Below, one piece after another: positions 46,998-56,155 of a stretch of 64,000 nucleotides of DNA. The notes under the pieces are model-generated. The model had not been told where the DNA came from, ran no database searches, and was given only the letters and a program-made list of their open reading frames with translations. The first letter of the stretch is position 1; each line of letters opens with the position of its first letter. The stretch covers positions 1-64,000 of the forward strand of contig VAXB01000033.1 in assembly GCA_005883995.1 (NCBI GenBank), in the 5' to 3' direction. This DNA is from Actinomycetota bacterium (GTDB lineage: Bacteria; Actinomycetota; Thermoleophilia; Gaiellales; Gaiellaceae). The translations under genes were made by a program, and so were the position numbers.

Positions 46998-48736
46998 GCT
47001 TCATGCACAAGGGGTCCTTCGCAATGCCGAAGGACAACGACTCGCCGTTCCTGCTCGACCGGCACAAGCGCGGGCTGCAGAACCTCGACCGGATGGCGCG
47101 CTATCCGAAGAACGCGCCGGTCGACCTCCTGATCGTCGGCGCCGGTGCGGGCGGCCTCGTCCTCGCGCAGCGACTCGCGCGCGCCGGCTGGAAGGTCTGC
47201 GTGCTCGAGAAGGGGCCGTTCTGGGACCCCGACCGCGACTGGGTCAGCGACGAGAAGGGCTCCAGCCATCTCTACTGGACCGACAAGCGGATCATCGGCG
47301 GCGACGACCCGGTCGAGATGGGCAAGAACAACTCGGGACAGGGCGTCGGCGGCTCGATGACGCACTTCGCAGGTTACGTCCCGCGCTTTCACCCGTCGGA
47401 TTTCGAGGTACGCACGCGCGACGGCGTCGGCGCCGACTGGCCGATCTCGTACTGGGACCTGAAGCCGTACTTCGAGCGCGTCGAGCTCGAGCTCCCCGTC
47501 GCCGGCCAGGACTGGCCGTGGGGGGATCCGCACTCGTATCCGCACGCCCCGCACCCCGTCGCCGGCGCCGCGAACCGCGCATGGAAGGGCGCGAGGGAAT
47601 ATGGGATCGAGATGCGCGTCGGCCCCGTCGCGATCACGAACGGCGTGTTCGGCAATCGGCCCCACTGCATCTACCGCGGTTTTTGTCTCGAGGGCTGCAA
47701 GGTGAACGCGAAGGCGTCGCCGCTGATCACCCATCTGCCCGACGGGATCGAGCACGGGGTGGAGGTGCGCGCCGACTCGATGGCCGTCCGCATCGAGGTC
47801 GATGCCGCGGGTGACCGCGTCGCCGGTGTCACCTACATGCACGACGGGCGGGAGGAGTTCCAGCCGGCGGACGCAGTCGCGGTCTGCGGCTATGCGATCG
47901 AGTCGCCGCGCCTCCTTCTGAACTCGACATCCGCCCGTTGGCCGAACGGGCTCGCGAACGACAACGATCTCGTCGGCCGGTACGTGATGGTGCAGGGCGC
48001 GACGCAGGTCGCGGCGCGGTTCCCGCTCGAGCTGCGGATGTACAAGGCACCTCCGCCGGAGATCTCGTCCGAGGACTTCTACGAGACGGACGAGTCGCGG
48101 GGGTTCGCGCGCGGCTTCTCGATCCAGACGATCTCGCCGATGCCGATCGAGTGGGCCGCGCACGTGCTGGCGGACGGCCACTGGGGCGCCGCGCTGCGCG
48201 AGTACATGCGCGACTACAACCACTGGTCGGTGCTCGGCGTCCTCTGCGAGCTGCTCCCCGCGCCGGACAATCGCGTCACGCTCGCGGACGAGCGGGACCA
48301 GTACGGGATGCCGATCGCGCGCTTCGACTACACGCAGGGCGCAAACGACAAGGCGAACATCGCCTACGCGAAGAAGATCCTGCAGGAGATCTGGGAAGGC
48401 GCGGGCGCGCAGGACCAGCTGACGATCGACCGGTACGCGCACCTCGTCGGCGGCTGCCGCATGGGCTTCACTGCGGAAGACAGCGTCGTCGACGCGTCCC
48501 ACCGCACGTGGGGCGTCGAGAACCTCTACGTCGTCGACGGGAGCGTGCTCCCGACGCAGGGCGCCGCGAACCCTGCGCTCGTGATCATGGCGCTCGCCGA
48601 TCGCTGCGCCGAGCTGTTGAAGGCGAAGCGAAGCGCGCGCGCTAGCCGAAGCGCCCGAGGAGCGCGCCGAAGAGCAGGTGCCGCCAGGTGGATTGCGCGA
48701 ACGCACGCGGGCTTGTCACGAGGTCGCGGTCGATGA
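46994..48736 (+). CDS. GMC-family FAD oxidoreductase
   Basis: VDLLIVGAGAGGLVLAQRLARAGWKVCVLEKGPFWDP...NNSGQGVGGSMTHFAGYVPR...GSVLPTQGAANPALVIMALADRCAELL. Confidence 0.9.
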   Translation: MSFMHKGSFAMPKDNDSPFLLDRHKRGLQNLDRMARYPKNAPVDLLIVGAGAGGLVLAQRLARAGWKVCVLEKGPFWDPDRDWVSDEKGSSHLYWTDKRIIGGDDPVEMGKNNSGQGVGGSMTHFAGYVPRFHPSDFEVRTRDGVGADWPISYWDLKPYFERVELELPVAGQDWPWGDPHSYPHAPHPVAGAANRAWKGAREYGIEMRVGPVAITNGVFGNRPHCIYRGFCLEGCKVNAKASPLITHLPDGIEHGVEVRADSMAVRIEVDAAGDRVAGVTYMHDGREEFQPADAVAVCGYAIESPRLLLNSTSARWPNGLANDNDLVGRYVMVQGATQVAARFPLELRMYKAPPPEISSEDFYETDESRGFARGFSIQTISPMPIEWAAHVLADGHWGAALREYMRDYNHWSVLGVLCELLPAPDNRVTLADERDQYGMPIARFDYTQGANDKANIAYAKKILQEIWEGAGAQDQLTIDRYAHLVGGCRMGFTAEDSVVDASHRTWGVENLYVVDGSVLPTQGAANPALVIMALADRCAELLKAKRSARASRSARGARRRAGAARWIARTHAGLSRGRGR

Positions 48737-49010
48737 GCCCGATCAGCGGCCAGAGCGTCACGTGCTCGGCCAATGCGAGGCTGACCGCAAGCCGCCGGGG
48801 TGGGAGTCGCGTCCGCTGCCGCACGGCGTCGAACGCGAGGCCGAACGCCGCGCCGTTGGCCGCGTGCACCACGAAGCCGAGCGCGCGGCTGCCGAAGCCG
48901 ACGAGGCGGATGTCCGAGTAGCCGCAGCCGAAGACGCGCTGGTCGAGCGGCTCCTGGAGGCCCCAGACCGTCGCTGCGGCGGCGCCGGCTGCCGCGGCGC
49001 GCGCTCTCAC
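48642..49010 (-). CDS. Hypothetical membrane protein
   Basis: GTG start; VFGCGYSDIRLVGFGSRALGFVVHAANGAAFGLAFDAVRQR...; 4-bp overlap with upstream regulator. Confidence 0.6.
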   Translation of the reverse strand: MRARAAAAGAAAATVWGLQEPLDQRVFGCGYSDIRLVGFGSRALGFVVHAANGAAFGLAFDAVRQRTRLPPRRLAVSLALAEHVTLWPLIGLIDRDLVTSPRAFAQSTWRHLLFGALLGRFG

Positions 49011-50362
49011 GCCGCGAGCGATCTCAACTCGTGCACGGCCGCGCGCGCGTCGACCGCCCGCCGCGCGCCGATCCGTTCGGCGAGCGGCTCGTCGGCACCC
49101 TGTCCGCCGACGACGAGCGTCAGCTCGCGCGGAAGCGACGCCTCGGCGAGGCCTTTCGCGAGAGCGTCGGCGAGCTCTACCCGAGCGACGCTGAACGCGA
49201 GTACATCCGCGCCGATGTGCCGGGCGAGCGCGACCGCGTCGGCGATCGGCGTGTCGGCACCCAGATACGTCACCTGCCAGCCGTCGGCGCGCAGCATCAG
49301 CGCGACGCACATCAGGCCGATGTCGTGACGCTCCCCGGGCGCGCACGCCGCGACCGCGTGCCCGCGGACGCCCTCGTCCGCGTAGACGAGCAGTCCCTCG
49401 AGGCGCGCACGGATCGCTTCGGTGACGAGATGCTCCTGCGCGACCGACAGCTCGCCGGCCACCCACGCGTCGCCGACGCGGCGGAGCGCCGGCTCGACCA
49501 CCTCCTCGAGCGCGCGCGCAACCGGATGCAGCGCGAAAGCCTGCTCGACCATGCGGTGCGTCTGCTGCGCGTCGCTCGCGCGCGCGGCGGCGAGGATCGC
49601 GTCGACGAACTGTCCTGTCGAGCGGCGCGGTTGCTCCTCGGTTCGGGAACCGAGCAGCGCCGCCGCCTCACCGATCCGGTACCCCTCACGCAGTCGGTCG
49701 CGCAGCCACTCGACCCGCGCCAGGTCCTGCTCGGTGTAGCGCCGCTGGCCGCCGGGCGTCCGGTACGGGCGGATGACGCCGTAGCGGAGCTCCCACTTCC
49801 GCAGCGTGTCCGCAGCGACGCCGGTTCGGCGAGCGAGCGCCGAGATGTTGAGCCCAGCGCTGACGGTGTCCCTCGCCGCGCGCTGGGCGATTTCCTGCAA
49901 CGCCACCGCGCTGAGGCGGCGGAGGGTCGAGATGTCGCCGTCCGTCCAGCCGCGCGGTTCGTGGTCGATCGCGCACACCGTTCCCATCACGACGCCGTCG
50001 GAGCTGACGATCGGCACGCCAGCGTACGCGACGACGCCGAGTTCCTCGATCGCCGGGCTGTCTTTCACGAGCGGATGACGGCGCGCGTCGTCGACGACGA
50101 AGGGCTGTGCTGACAGGACGCAATGCTGGCAGAACGAGTGTCCGATCGGTGTCTCGCGCGCGGTTTGCCACGGTTCGTCGAGCCCGACCGCGCCGGGGAA
50201 GAGCTGTCGTTCCGGCTCGACGATCGTGACGGTCGCGACGGGAACTCCGAGCGTCTCCTTCACCTCCTCGGCGAGCCGGTCGAACGTCTCGTCGCTGTGC
50301 GGCTCGAGCAAGCCGGCGCGTGCCAGCGCCCGCCGCCGCCTCGGATCGTTCAGGCGCGCCAT
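49007..50362 (-). CDS. GAF-MerR HTH-B12-binding regulator (CarH/LitR-like)
   Basis: GAF: VATVTIVEPERQLFPGAVGLDEPWQTARETPIGHSFCQHCVLSAQPFVV; MerR: LNISALARRTGVAADTLRKWELRYGVIRPYRTPGGQRRYTEQDL; WVAGELSVAQEH (Wx9EH); GERHDIGL (ExHxxG). Confidence 0.9.
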   Translation of the reverse strand: MARLNDPRRRRALARAGLLEPHSDETFDRLAEEVKETLGVPVATVTIVEPERQLFPGAVGLDEPWQTARETPIGHSFCQHCVLSAQPFVVDDARRHPLVKDSPAIEELGVVAYAGVPIVSSDGVVMGTVCAIDHEPRGWTDGDISTLRRLSAVALQEIAQRAARDTVSAGLNISALARRTGVAADTLRKWELRYGVIRPYRTPGGQRRYTEQDLARVEWLRDRLREGYRIGEAAALLGSRTEEQPRRSTGQFVDAILAAARASDAQQTHRMVEQAFALHPVARALEEVVEPALRRVGDAWVAGELSVAQEHLVTEAIRARLEGLLVYADEGVRGHAVAACAPGERHDIGLMCVALMLRADGWQVTYLGADTPIADAVALARHIGADVLAFSVARVELADALAKGLAEASLPRELTLVVGGQGADEPLAERIGARRAVDARAAVHELRSLAA

Positions 50363-50367
50363 GCGGC

Positions 50368-50374
50368 TAGCGTA
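50368..50374. promoter_or_regulatory. Candidate symmetric bidirectional -10 element
   Basis: + TAGCGT (50368-50373) and - TACGCT (50374-50369) overlap; start codons at 50383(+) and 50362(-). Confidence 0.4.
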
Positions 50375-50382
50375 CCCGGGAG

Positions 50383-51144
50383 ATGCCAGAAGGAGACGCG
50401 CTCCACCGGGCGGCGCGGCGCCTCCAGGCCCTCGTCGGAGACGAAGTGGAGGTCGAGACGCCGCATCCGCGCGCCGCGGTGAAGCAGCTCGCGCCGGTGC
50501 TCGACGGGCGGAGGCTCGAGCGGGTCGAGGCGATCGGCAAGAACCTGCTCCTGCACTTCGAGGATGGCGTCGTTCTTCGGAGCCACCTTCGGATGAAGGG
50601 CCGCTGGCGCGTGCTGCCGCGCGATGCAGAGGTGTTCGGCCTGCCGTGGCTCGTGCTGCGCGGCGAGCGCTACCAGGGCGTCCTATTCGGCGGTCCCGTC
50701 CTGGAGCTCGACCGCGGCGTCGTGCGCCGGCTCGGCCCGGACATCCTCGCGGAGCCACCCGACCTCGCCGGGATGCTGGAGCGGCTGCGGCGGGTCGAGG
50801 GCTCTGCGTCTGTCGGCGATGCGCTCCTCGACCAGCGGCTCGTCGCAGGGATCGGGAACATGTGGAAGGCGGAATGCCTCTGGGCAGCCGAGGTCTCGCC
50901 GTGGAGCGCCCTCGCGGAGGTGACCGACGAGCAACTGCGTTCGACGCTCGAGCAGGCGCACGTCCTGATGCGCGGGCGGCTGAACGGGGCACGTCCGGCG
51001 CACCGGGTCTACCGGCGCGTCGGCCGCGCGTGCCCGCGCTGCGGAACGCCGATCCGTTCGTGGCCGCAGGGCGACGGCGCGCGAATGGCCTACTGGTGCC
51101 CCGCATGCCAGCCGTCGGAGCACGAGCCCGCGCCGCGTCCGTGA
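50383..51144 (+). CDS. Fpg/Nei-family DNA glycosylase
   Basis: MPEGDALHRAARRLQALVGDEVEVE...KNLLLHFEDGVVLRSHLRMKGRW...LVAGIGNMWKAECLW...CPRCGTPIRSW...AYWCPACQP. Confidence 0.95.
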   Translation: MPEGDALHRAARRLQALVGDEVEVETPHPRAAVKQLAPVLDGRRLERVEAIGKNLLLHFEDGVVLRSHLRMKGRWRVLPRDAEVFGLPWLVLRGERYQGVLFGGPVLELDRGVVRRLGPDILAEPPDLAGMLERLRRVEGSASVGDALLDQRLVAGIGNMWKAECLWAAEVSPWSALAEVTDEQLRSTLEQAHVLMRGRLNGARPAHRVYRRVGRACPRCGTPIRSWPQGDGARMAYWCPACQPSEHEPAPRP

Positions 51145-51168
51145 CACCGGCCGGCCACGTCCGTCGCG

Positions 51169-51231
51169 CACCTGTCGCTTTCCGGCCCCCTCGTGGGTCT
51201 GACCCCGAGAGGGGTCGGAAACCGACAGGTG
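51169..51231. repeat. REP-like long imperfect palindrome
   Basis: cacctgtcg-ctttccggcccc...aggggtcggaaa-ccgacaggtg with central gggtctgacccc. Confidence 0.6.
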
Positions 51232-51292
51232 TGGACGCATCGGCGCCGAATCGACACAAAGGAGGGTTCGGCGCGGCGGCGTAGACGGAGGC

Positions 51293-52531
51293 GTGGCCGT
51301 GCGTGCGCCTCACCTCTACCACTCGCTGCGCTGCTTCTGTCTCGGCGCGTTCCGCACGCTGCTGGCGGAGCTCGCCGAAGGCGCCGACCTGCCATTCGCC
51401 TTCGAGGAGCACGGCTCGTACGGACGGCCGGCGCTCTACGAGTACAAGCCGCTCGTCCGGCCGTTCGTCGAGGTGCGCGCGCACCGGCTGAAGCAGCGCG
51501 AGGACGCGCGGATCGCGCTCGACGAGTTGCAGCGCGAGCCGGCCGCCTCGATCTTCGCGCGCGCGCATGCGGGTGCGCGGCCGTCGGAGGACGATGCGCT
51601 GTTCATGAGCATCCTGCTGCCGCTGCTCGTCCGCACCGCCGAGACGTGCGGCGGCTTCGACTGGGACGACGCCGCGTACGACAAGGCCTACGCGGACATC
51701 GAGGATTCCCTCTTCGGCCGCGGCCACGCGTACGGCGCGGTCGCGCCGCTCGTCGGGATCACGCTCGGCGGCCAGGCAGTCGAGCTCGGCGGCGGCATCC
51801 GCGTGCGTCCGGCTGCGACGGGAGAGCTCGCCAAGCTCTGGCCGGAGGCCGGCGGTTTGCTTCCACCCGATTTCGGACGCGAGCCCGACCGGCTGTGCGT
51901 CCTCGAGCTGGAGCGCGCGCTCGCCCACGGCGAGACCGACCCGCCCGACGCGGTCGCCGAGCTCGCGGACGCCGTGACCGCGATCCGGCTTGCCACCGCC
52001 GCACCCGCGGCAGCCGGCCCCGTCCTGTTCGAGCGGCTGGACTGGCGACCGTTCGGGATCCGGCCGGTGCTGCCGATCGCCGCGACGTCGCCCGTCGGCG
52101 AGCCTACGCGCCTCGACTCATTCCGCGGCGGGCTCGCCGCCGACCTGCTCGCGCGGCTCGGCGCGGCCGACGAGGATCCGGATCTCGGCGAGGCGCTCGA
52201 CCGATGGGAGCTGTCGCTCTTCCAGGACGGGCCGTTCCGCGCGGAGCAGCTGCGGGAGTCGCTCGTCGCGCTGCTCGGCGGCACGGACGGGCTGTGGGCA
52301 GCCGTCGTCCGCGGCGCGATCCTGCTCGGTGAGAACGGCAAGGAACGCGCGGACGCGCAAGCGCGCCTTTCGGGTGACCCCGACGCGGATCTGATCCGCC
52401 GCGCGCTCGTCGAAACGCTGCTTCGCGGCGAGCGCTCCACGCTCGTCCGGATGCTCGACGAGACGATTCTGGGCCTGCGCCCGGCGCCGGCCGCGCGTCC
52501 GCCGTCGCTCGCCCGCGCGCTCGCGAGCTAG
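51293..52531 (+). CDS. Conserved hypothetical protein
   Basis: 412-aa ORF with strong coding character; GTG start. Confidence 0.7.
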   Translation: MAVRAPHLYHSLRCFCLGAFRTLLAELAEGADLPFAFEEHGSYGRPALYEYKPLVRPFVEVRAHRLKQREDARIALDELQREPAASIFARAHAGARPSEDDALFMSILLPLLVRTAETCGGFDWDDAAYDKAYADIEDSLFGRGHAYGAVAPLVGITLGGQAVELGGGIRVRPAATGELAKLWPEAGGLLPPDFGREPDRLCVLELERALAHGETDPPDAVAELADAVTAIRLATAAPAAAGPVLFERLDWRPFGIRPVLPIAATSPVGEPTRLDSFRGGLAADLLARLGAADEDPDLGEALDRWELSLFQDGPFRAEQLRESLVALLGGTDGLWAAVVRGAILLGENGKERADAQARLSGDPDADLIRRALVETLLRGERSTLVRMLDETILGLRPAPAARPPSLARALAS

Positions 52532-52694
52532 ATACGCGCGGCTTCGAGTGGCGCGTCGCCGAGCAGCGCGTCGACGCGGGCAAGCAGCGGCTGCGCGGAC
52601 AAACCGGCGAAGATCGCCCGTGCGTCGGTGAGCCGTTCGCGGCCGGCATCCGTTCGGCCGATCGCCAGCAGACAGCGTCCCGCGCCGAGCAGGC
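52528..52694 (-). pseudogene. Remnant C-terminus of a TPR-ending cyclase/LuxR-ATPase-type regulator
   Basis: LLGAGRCLLAIGRTDAGRERLTDARAIFAGLSAQPLLARVDALLGDAPLEAARI*, preceded by an in-frame TGA, no start or upstream domain. Confidence 0.5.
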
Positions 52695-52850
52695 CTCACC
52701 GCGGCGCGGGTGCGATCCGGATTCTTTTCGCCGCACTGGGACAGATCAGCACCCCGACCCAGTGTGGAGCGCAAGGCTGACGCTGACAAGCAGCATTCCG
52801 GCGCGAATCCGTCACAGACGCGCGCGAATCTTCCCGTTACCGTCGTTCTC

Positions 52851-53051
52851 GTGGACGAGGCCCGTGCAGTGATCGAGCGTCTGGACCGCATCGACGTGCT
52901 CGAGCGCGGCGGAGCTCCCCCCGCCGCCGTGCTCGACGAGCTTCGCGGGCTTCTCCACGACGCCGAGGCGTGGGTGCGGATCGACGGCGACGAGCATGCC
53001 GAGGAGGTGGTGGCCAGATGTGGCGCGGCGCTTGCGCAGCCGGTCCCGTAG
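52851..53051 (+). CDS. Small conserved hypothetical protein
   Basis: VDEARAVIERLDRIDVLERGGAPPAAVLDELRGLLHDAEAWVR... Confidence 0.6.
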   Translation: MDEARAVIERLDRIDVLERGGAPPAAVLDELRGLLHDAEAWVRIDGDEHAEEVVARCGAALAQPVP

Positions 53052-53060
53052 AGTCGTGCC

Positions 53061-54017
53061 GTGGGGATCGCGAACTGGGACGACGTTTCCGCGGACCCGG
53101 TCGCGAAGGGGCACATCGCGTGCACCTGGCGCCATCTCGGCGACGCGGCCGGAACACAACGCGTCGGCGTCAACCGCATCCAGGTCGAGCCGGGGAAGTG
53201 GTCCGGCCCAGTGCATGCGGAGCTCGATGCGGAAGAGATCTTCTTCGTGCTCGCCGGGTCCGGGATCTCGTTCCACAACGGAGGAGCGTACGAGGTGCGT
53301 GAGGGCGACTGCATCGTCCATCGCGCCGCCGACACGCACGGGCTACGTGCCGGCAACAACGGGATCGACGTGCTTGCGTTCGGCGAGCGGATGGACGCGC
53401 GCTACACGCACTTCCCGCGCGTGCACGTGATCGGGAATTACCCGGGCGTGACGCTCGACGTGACGTCGGGCCCGCGCGCGTGGGATCGCGAGATCGCGTT
53501 GGGCGAACCGGAGCTTCCGGAGCTTTCGCCGGGCGCGGAGCACATCGTCAATGCGCACACGATGGACGCCGACTACGAAGGGGACGCCGGCCGGTGGGTT
53601 CGGATGGCGAGCAAGGCCGGCGCGACGCGGACTGGTCTGAACTGGGGCCGACTCGCGCCGGGTCGTGCGGGTGCGCCGCCGCATTGCCACTCCGCAGAGG
53701 AGGAGATCTTCGTCGTCCTCGAGGGCAGCGGAACGCTCGAGCTCTGGCCGTCGCCGCAGGCCGCGCGGGCGGGTGGCGCATCCGAGCGCGAAGAGCATCC
53801 GCTCCGCGCCGGCGACGTCGTGTCGCGTCCGTCCGGAACGCGCATCGCTCACTACTTCCGCGCCGGCGACGAGGGAATGACGTCGCTCGCCTACGGCGAG
53901 CGGAATCACAACGACATCTGTTACTACCCGCGCTCGAACAAGATCTTCTGGCGCGGCGTCGGCGTGATCGCGCGGCTCGAAAACCTCGACTACGACGACG
54001 GCGAACCGGAGGACTGA
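53061..54017 (+). CDS. Bicupin protein
   Basis: Two cupin modules: VEPGKWSGPVHAELDAEEIFFVLAGSGISFHNG... and APPHCHSAEEEIFVVLEGSGTLELWP; GTG start. Confidence 0.85.
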   Translation: MGIANWDDVSADPVAKGHIACTWRHLGDAAGTQRVGVNRIQVEPGKWSGPVHAELDAEEIFFVLAGSGISFHNGGAYEVREGDCIVHRAADTHGLRAGNNGIDVLAFGERMDARYTHFPRVHVIGNYPGVTLDVTSGPRAWDREIALGEPELPELSPGAEHIVNAHTMDADYEGDAGRWVRMASKAGATRTGLNWGRLAPGRAGAPPHCHSAEEEIFVVLEGSGTLELWPSPQAARAGGASEREEHPLRAGDVVSRPSGTRIAHYFRAGDEGMTSLAYGERNHNDICYYPRSNKIFWRGVGVIARLENLDYDDGEPED

Positions 54018-54187
54018 TCGTTTCCCGCCATTCGAGCGGCATCCGGTCGCTTCCGTCTCTTCTTCGCTGTCGAGTGCGACGCTTAAGTAATCCCGCGCAC
54101 GGGAACCTGCCGAGACCGTGCGCAACAAATCGCGCGACAAATCGTCAAACGGTGAGCCAGAAGACTAGGAGTACCTTCTCGTGGCAC

Positions 54188-54234
54188 GAATCCGTTGGAT
54201 TCCTGCTACTTCTAGAAGCAGACGCCTGAGGCGT
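54188..54234 (+). promoter_or_regulatory. Leader with three consecutive small hairpins
   Basis: GAATCC-gtt-GGATTC, CTGCT...AGCAG, ACGCC-tga-GGCGT, ~50 nt before ATG 54286. Confidence 0.4.
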
Positions 54235-54285
54235 TCACCCATTCGCGTATCCAGCTTCCTCTCCCGTCGTCCGATACCACCCTCG

Positions 54286-55245
54286 ATGGGGAGAGTTGTC
54301 CATGCGTTCGGCTCACGTCGTTTCCGAATCGCCGTCAACGCGTTTTTTGTCGTCGGCGCCCTTGTCGCTGCGGCTCTGACGGGCGTTCACTTCTTGCACT
54401 CGGGCTGGCCGCTCTCCCACGCGAACCCGTATCTGATCGGCGCGGCCGGACTGCTGTTCCTCGCCGCGTACGCCTTCAAGGCCTGGGGCTGGCAAAGGCT
54501 GTTCTCGCCAGAAGACCGACCGCAGGCGCTGACGCTCGCAGCTGCCGGTGGGGCGGCGTCGGTAGGTGGAGTCGCGCTGCCGGGACGGTTCGACGAGGCG
54601 ATCCGGATCGCCGTCGTGCGGAGGCTTCCCGGAAAAACCGTCGGGTTCGGCGCGCTCGCGCTCACCTTGATCGTCGTCGGTTTGCTCGACTCAGCGGCGC
54701 TGGCCCCGATGGCGTCGATCGCAGCTGCTGCGTCGCACAGAGGCAGCGTGAAGGCCGGCTTCGCGCTCGTCGCCGCTGCCGGACTTGCCGCAGCCCTGCT
54801 CGTCTTCTTCCTTCCACGCCTTTCGCGCCTCGGTTGGGTTGCGCGGTTCAAGGTGGGGCGCTGGCTGCAGGAACATTGTGCGTGCCGTCGCACGGCGACC
54901 CAGGCATGGCTGCTGATCACCGTCTCGTGGGCGCTCCGCGCTGTCGCCGTCTTCATCCTCCTGCAGGCGCTGGCAGTCGGCGCGCAGTCGTTCCCGCTCG
55001 CGCTCGCGTTCCTCTGTGCATCGGCCGCCTCGGCGGCGCTGCCGATCGCACCGGCGGGCGCAGCGACGCAGGCCGGTGCAGGCGCCGCGATCCTGATCAT
55101 CAGCGGCGTTCCGAAGGCGGACGCGGTCGCATTCGCGATCGCCGCACAGGCGATGGTGATCGTCTCCGGTGCCGCGGTGTGCGCGATTGCCGGAGCGTGG
55201 CACCTCGCCGCGCGGCTCCGGCGACGGACGGCACCGGCGCTCTGA
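54286..55245 (+). CDS. UPF0104/lysylphosphatidylglycerol synthase TM-region-like membrane protein
   Basis: Multiple TM segments; APAGAATQAGAGAAILIISGVPKADAVAFAIAAQA. Confidence 0.75.
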   Translation: MGRVVHAFGSRRFRIAVNAFFVVGALVAAALTGVHFLHSGWPLSHANPYLIGAAGLLFLAAYAFKAWGWQRLFSPEDRPQALTLAAAGGAASVGGVALPGRFDEAIRIAVVRRLPGKTVGFGALALTLIVVGLLDSAALAPMASIAAAASHRGSVKAGFALVAAAGLAAALLVFFLPRLSRLGWVARFKVGRWLQEHCACRRTATQAWLLITVSWALRAVAVFILLQALAVGAQSFPLALAFLCASAASAALPIAPAGAATQAGAGAAILIISGVPKADAVAFAIAAQAMVIVSGAAVCAIAGAWHLAARLRRRTAPAL

Positions 55246-55384
55246 CGCGCCGTCCGATGCCGCTGCGAGCATCGGAACCCCTGGAGGACTCAGCTATCCT
55301 GGCCCGAAAGACCGGCTCATGGGTCTGTCCCGACTACTTCCGCGTCCCAATACACGCGCGTCGTCTAGCGAGGGGAATCAGCAC

Positions 55385-56155
55385 GTGAACAGAGTGATCG
55401 CCTTCGCCAACCAGAAGGGCGGCGTGGCGAAGACGACGACGACGCTGAACCTCGGTGTCGCACTGAAGGAGCAGGGTTTCCGCGTTCTGCTGATCGATCT
55501 CGACCCGCAGGGCAACCTGACGATGAGCCAGGGCTGGAATCCCGACGACATCGAGCGCTCGATGTTCGACGTCCTCGTCCACCAGTTGCCGATCACGGAG
55601 ATCATCCGCCCGTCGGAGGTCGACGTCGCCGTCTCCTCGATCGACCTCGCCGGCGCCGAGCTCGCGTTGTCGTCGATGATCGGCCGCGAGCGGGCGCTCG
55701 AGAAGGCTGTGAGGCCGATCAAGGAGAGCTACGACTACATCCTGATCGACACGCCGCCGTCGCTTGGCCTGCTGACGATCAACGCGCTCGTTGCGTCGGA
55801 CGGTGTGATCGTGCCGGTTCAATGTGAGTACCTCTCGTTGCGCGGCCTCGCGCAGCTGCAGAACACGCTCGAGATGATCCGCGAGAACCTGAATCCAGAC
55901 GTCGAGATCCAGGGAATCCTTCCGACCATGTACGACCGCCGCTTGCTGCACTCGCGCGAGGCGATCGACATCCTCCGCGAGAGCTTCGGCAGTCTCGTCT
56001 TCAACACGAGGATCCGCAAGACGATCCGCTACGCCGAGGCACCGGTCAAAGGCCAATCCGTGCTCGGCTACGACCCCACGGGTGAGGCGGCGGAGCTGTA
56101 CCGCGACTTGGCGAAGGAGGTGCTCAATGGCGCGCAAGCGCGCGAGCATGCGTGA
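55385..56155 (+). CDS. ParA-family ATPase
   Basis: [43 protein letters not shown]...[23 protein letters not shown] start. Confidence 0.95.
   Translation: MNRVIAFANQKGGVAKTTTTLNLGVALKEQGFRVLLIDLDPQGNLTMSQGWNPDDIERSMFDVLVHQLPITEIIRPSEVDVAVSSIDLAGAELALSSMIGRERALEKAVRPIKESYDYILIDTPPSLGLLTINALVASDGVIVPVQCEYLSLRGLAQLQNTLEMIRENLNPDVEIQGILPTMYDRRLLHSREAIDILRESFGSLVFNTRIRKTIRYAEAPVKGQSVLGYDPTGEAAELYRDLAKEVLNGAQAREHA

Noticed and set aside
46928-48706. 592-aa minus ORF opposite GMC oxidoreductase
   Set aside because: Shadow ORF.
50363-51928. N-terminal 500 aa of the 973-aa ORF 49007-51928
   Set aside because: Antisense of the Nei/Fpg gene and next gene; Arg/Ala/Pro low-complexity frame typical of high-GC shadow ORFs. 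True regulator starts at 50362.
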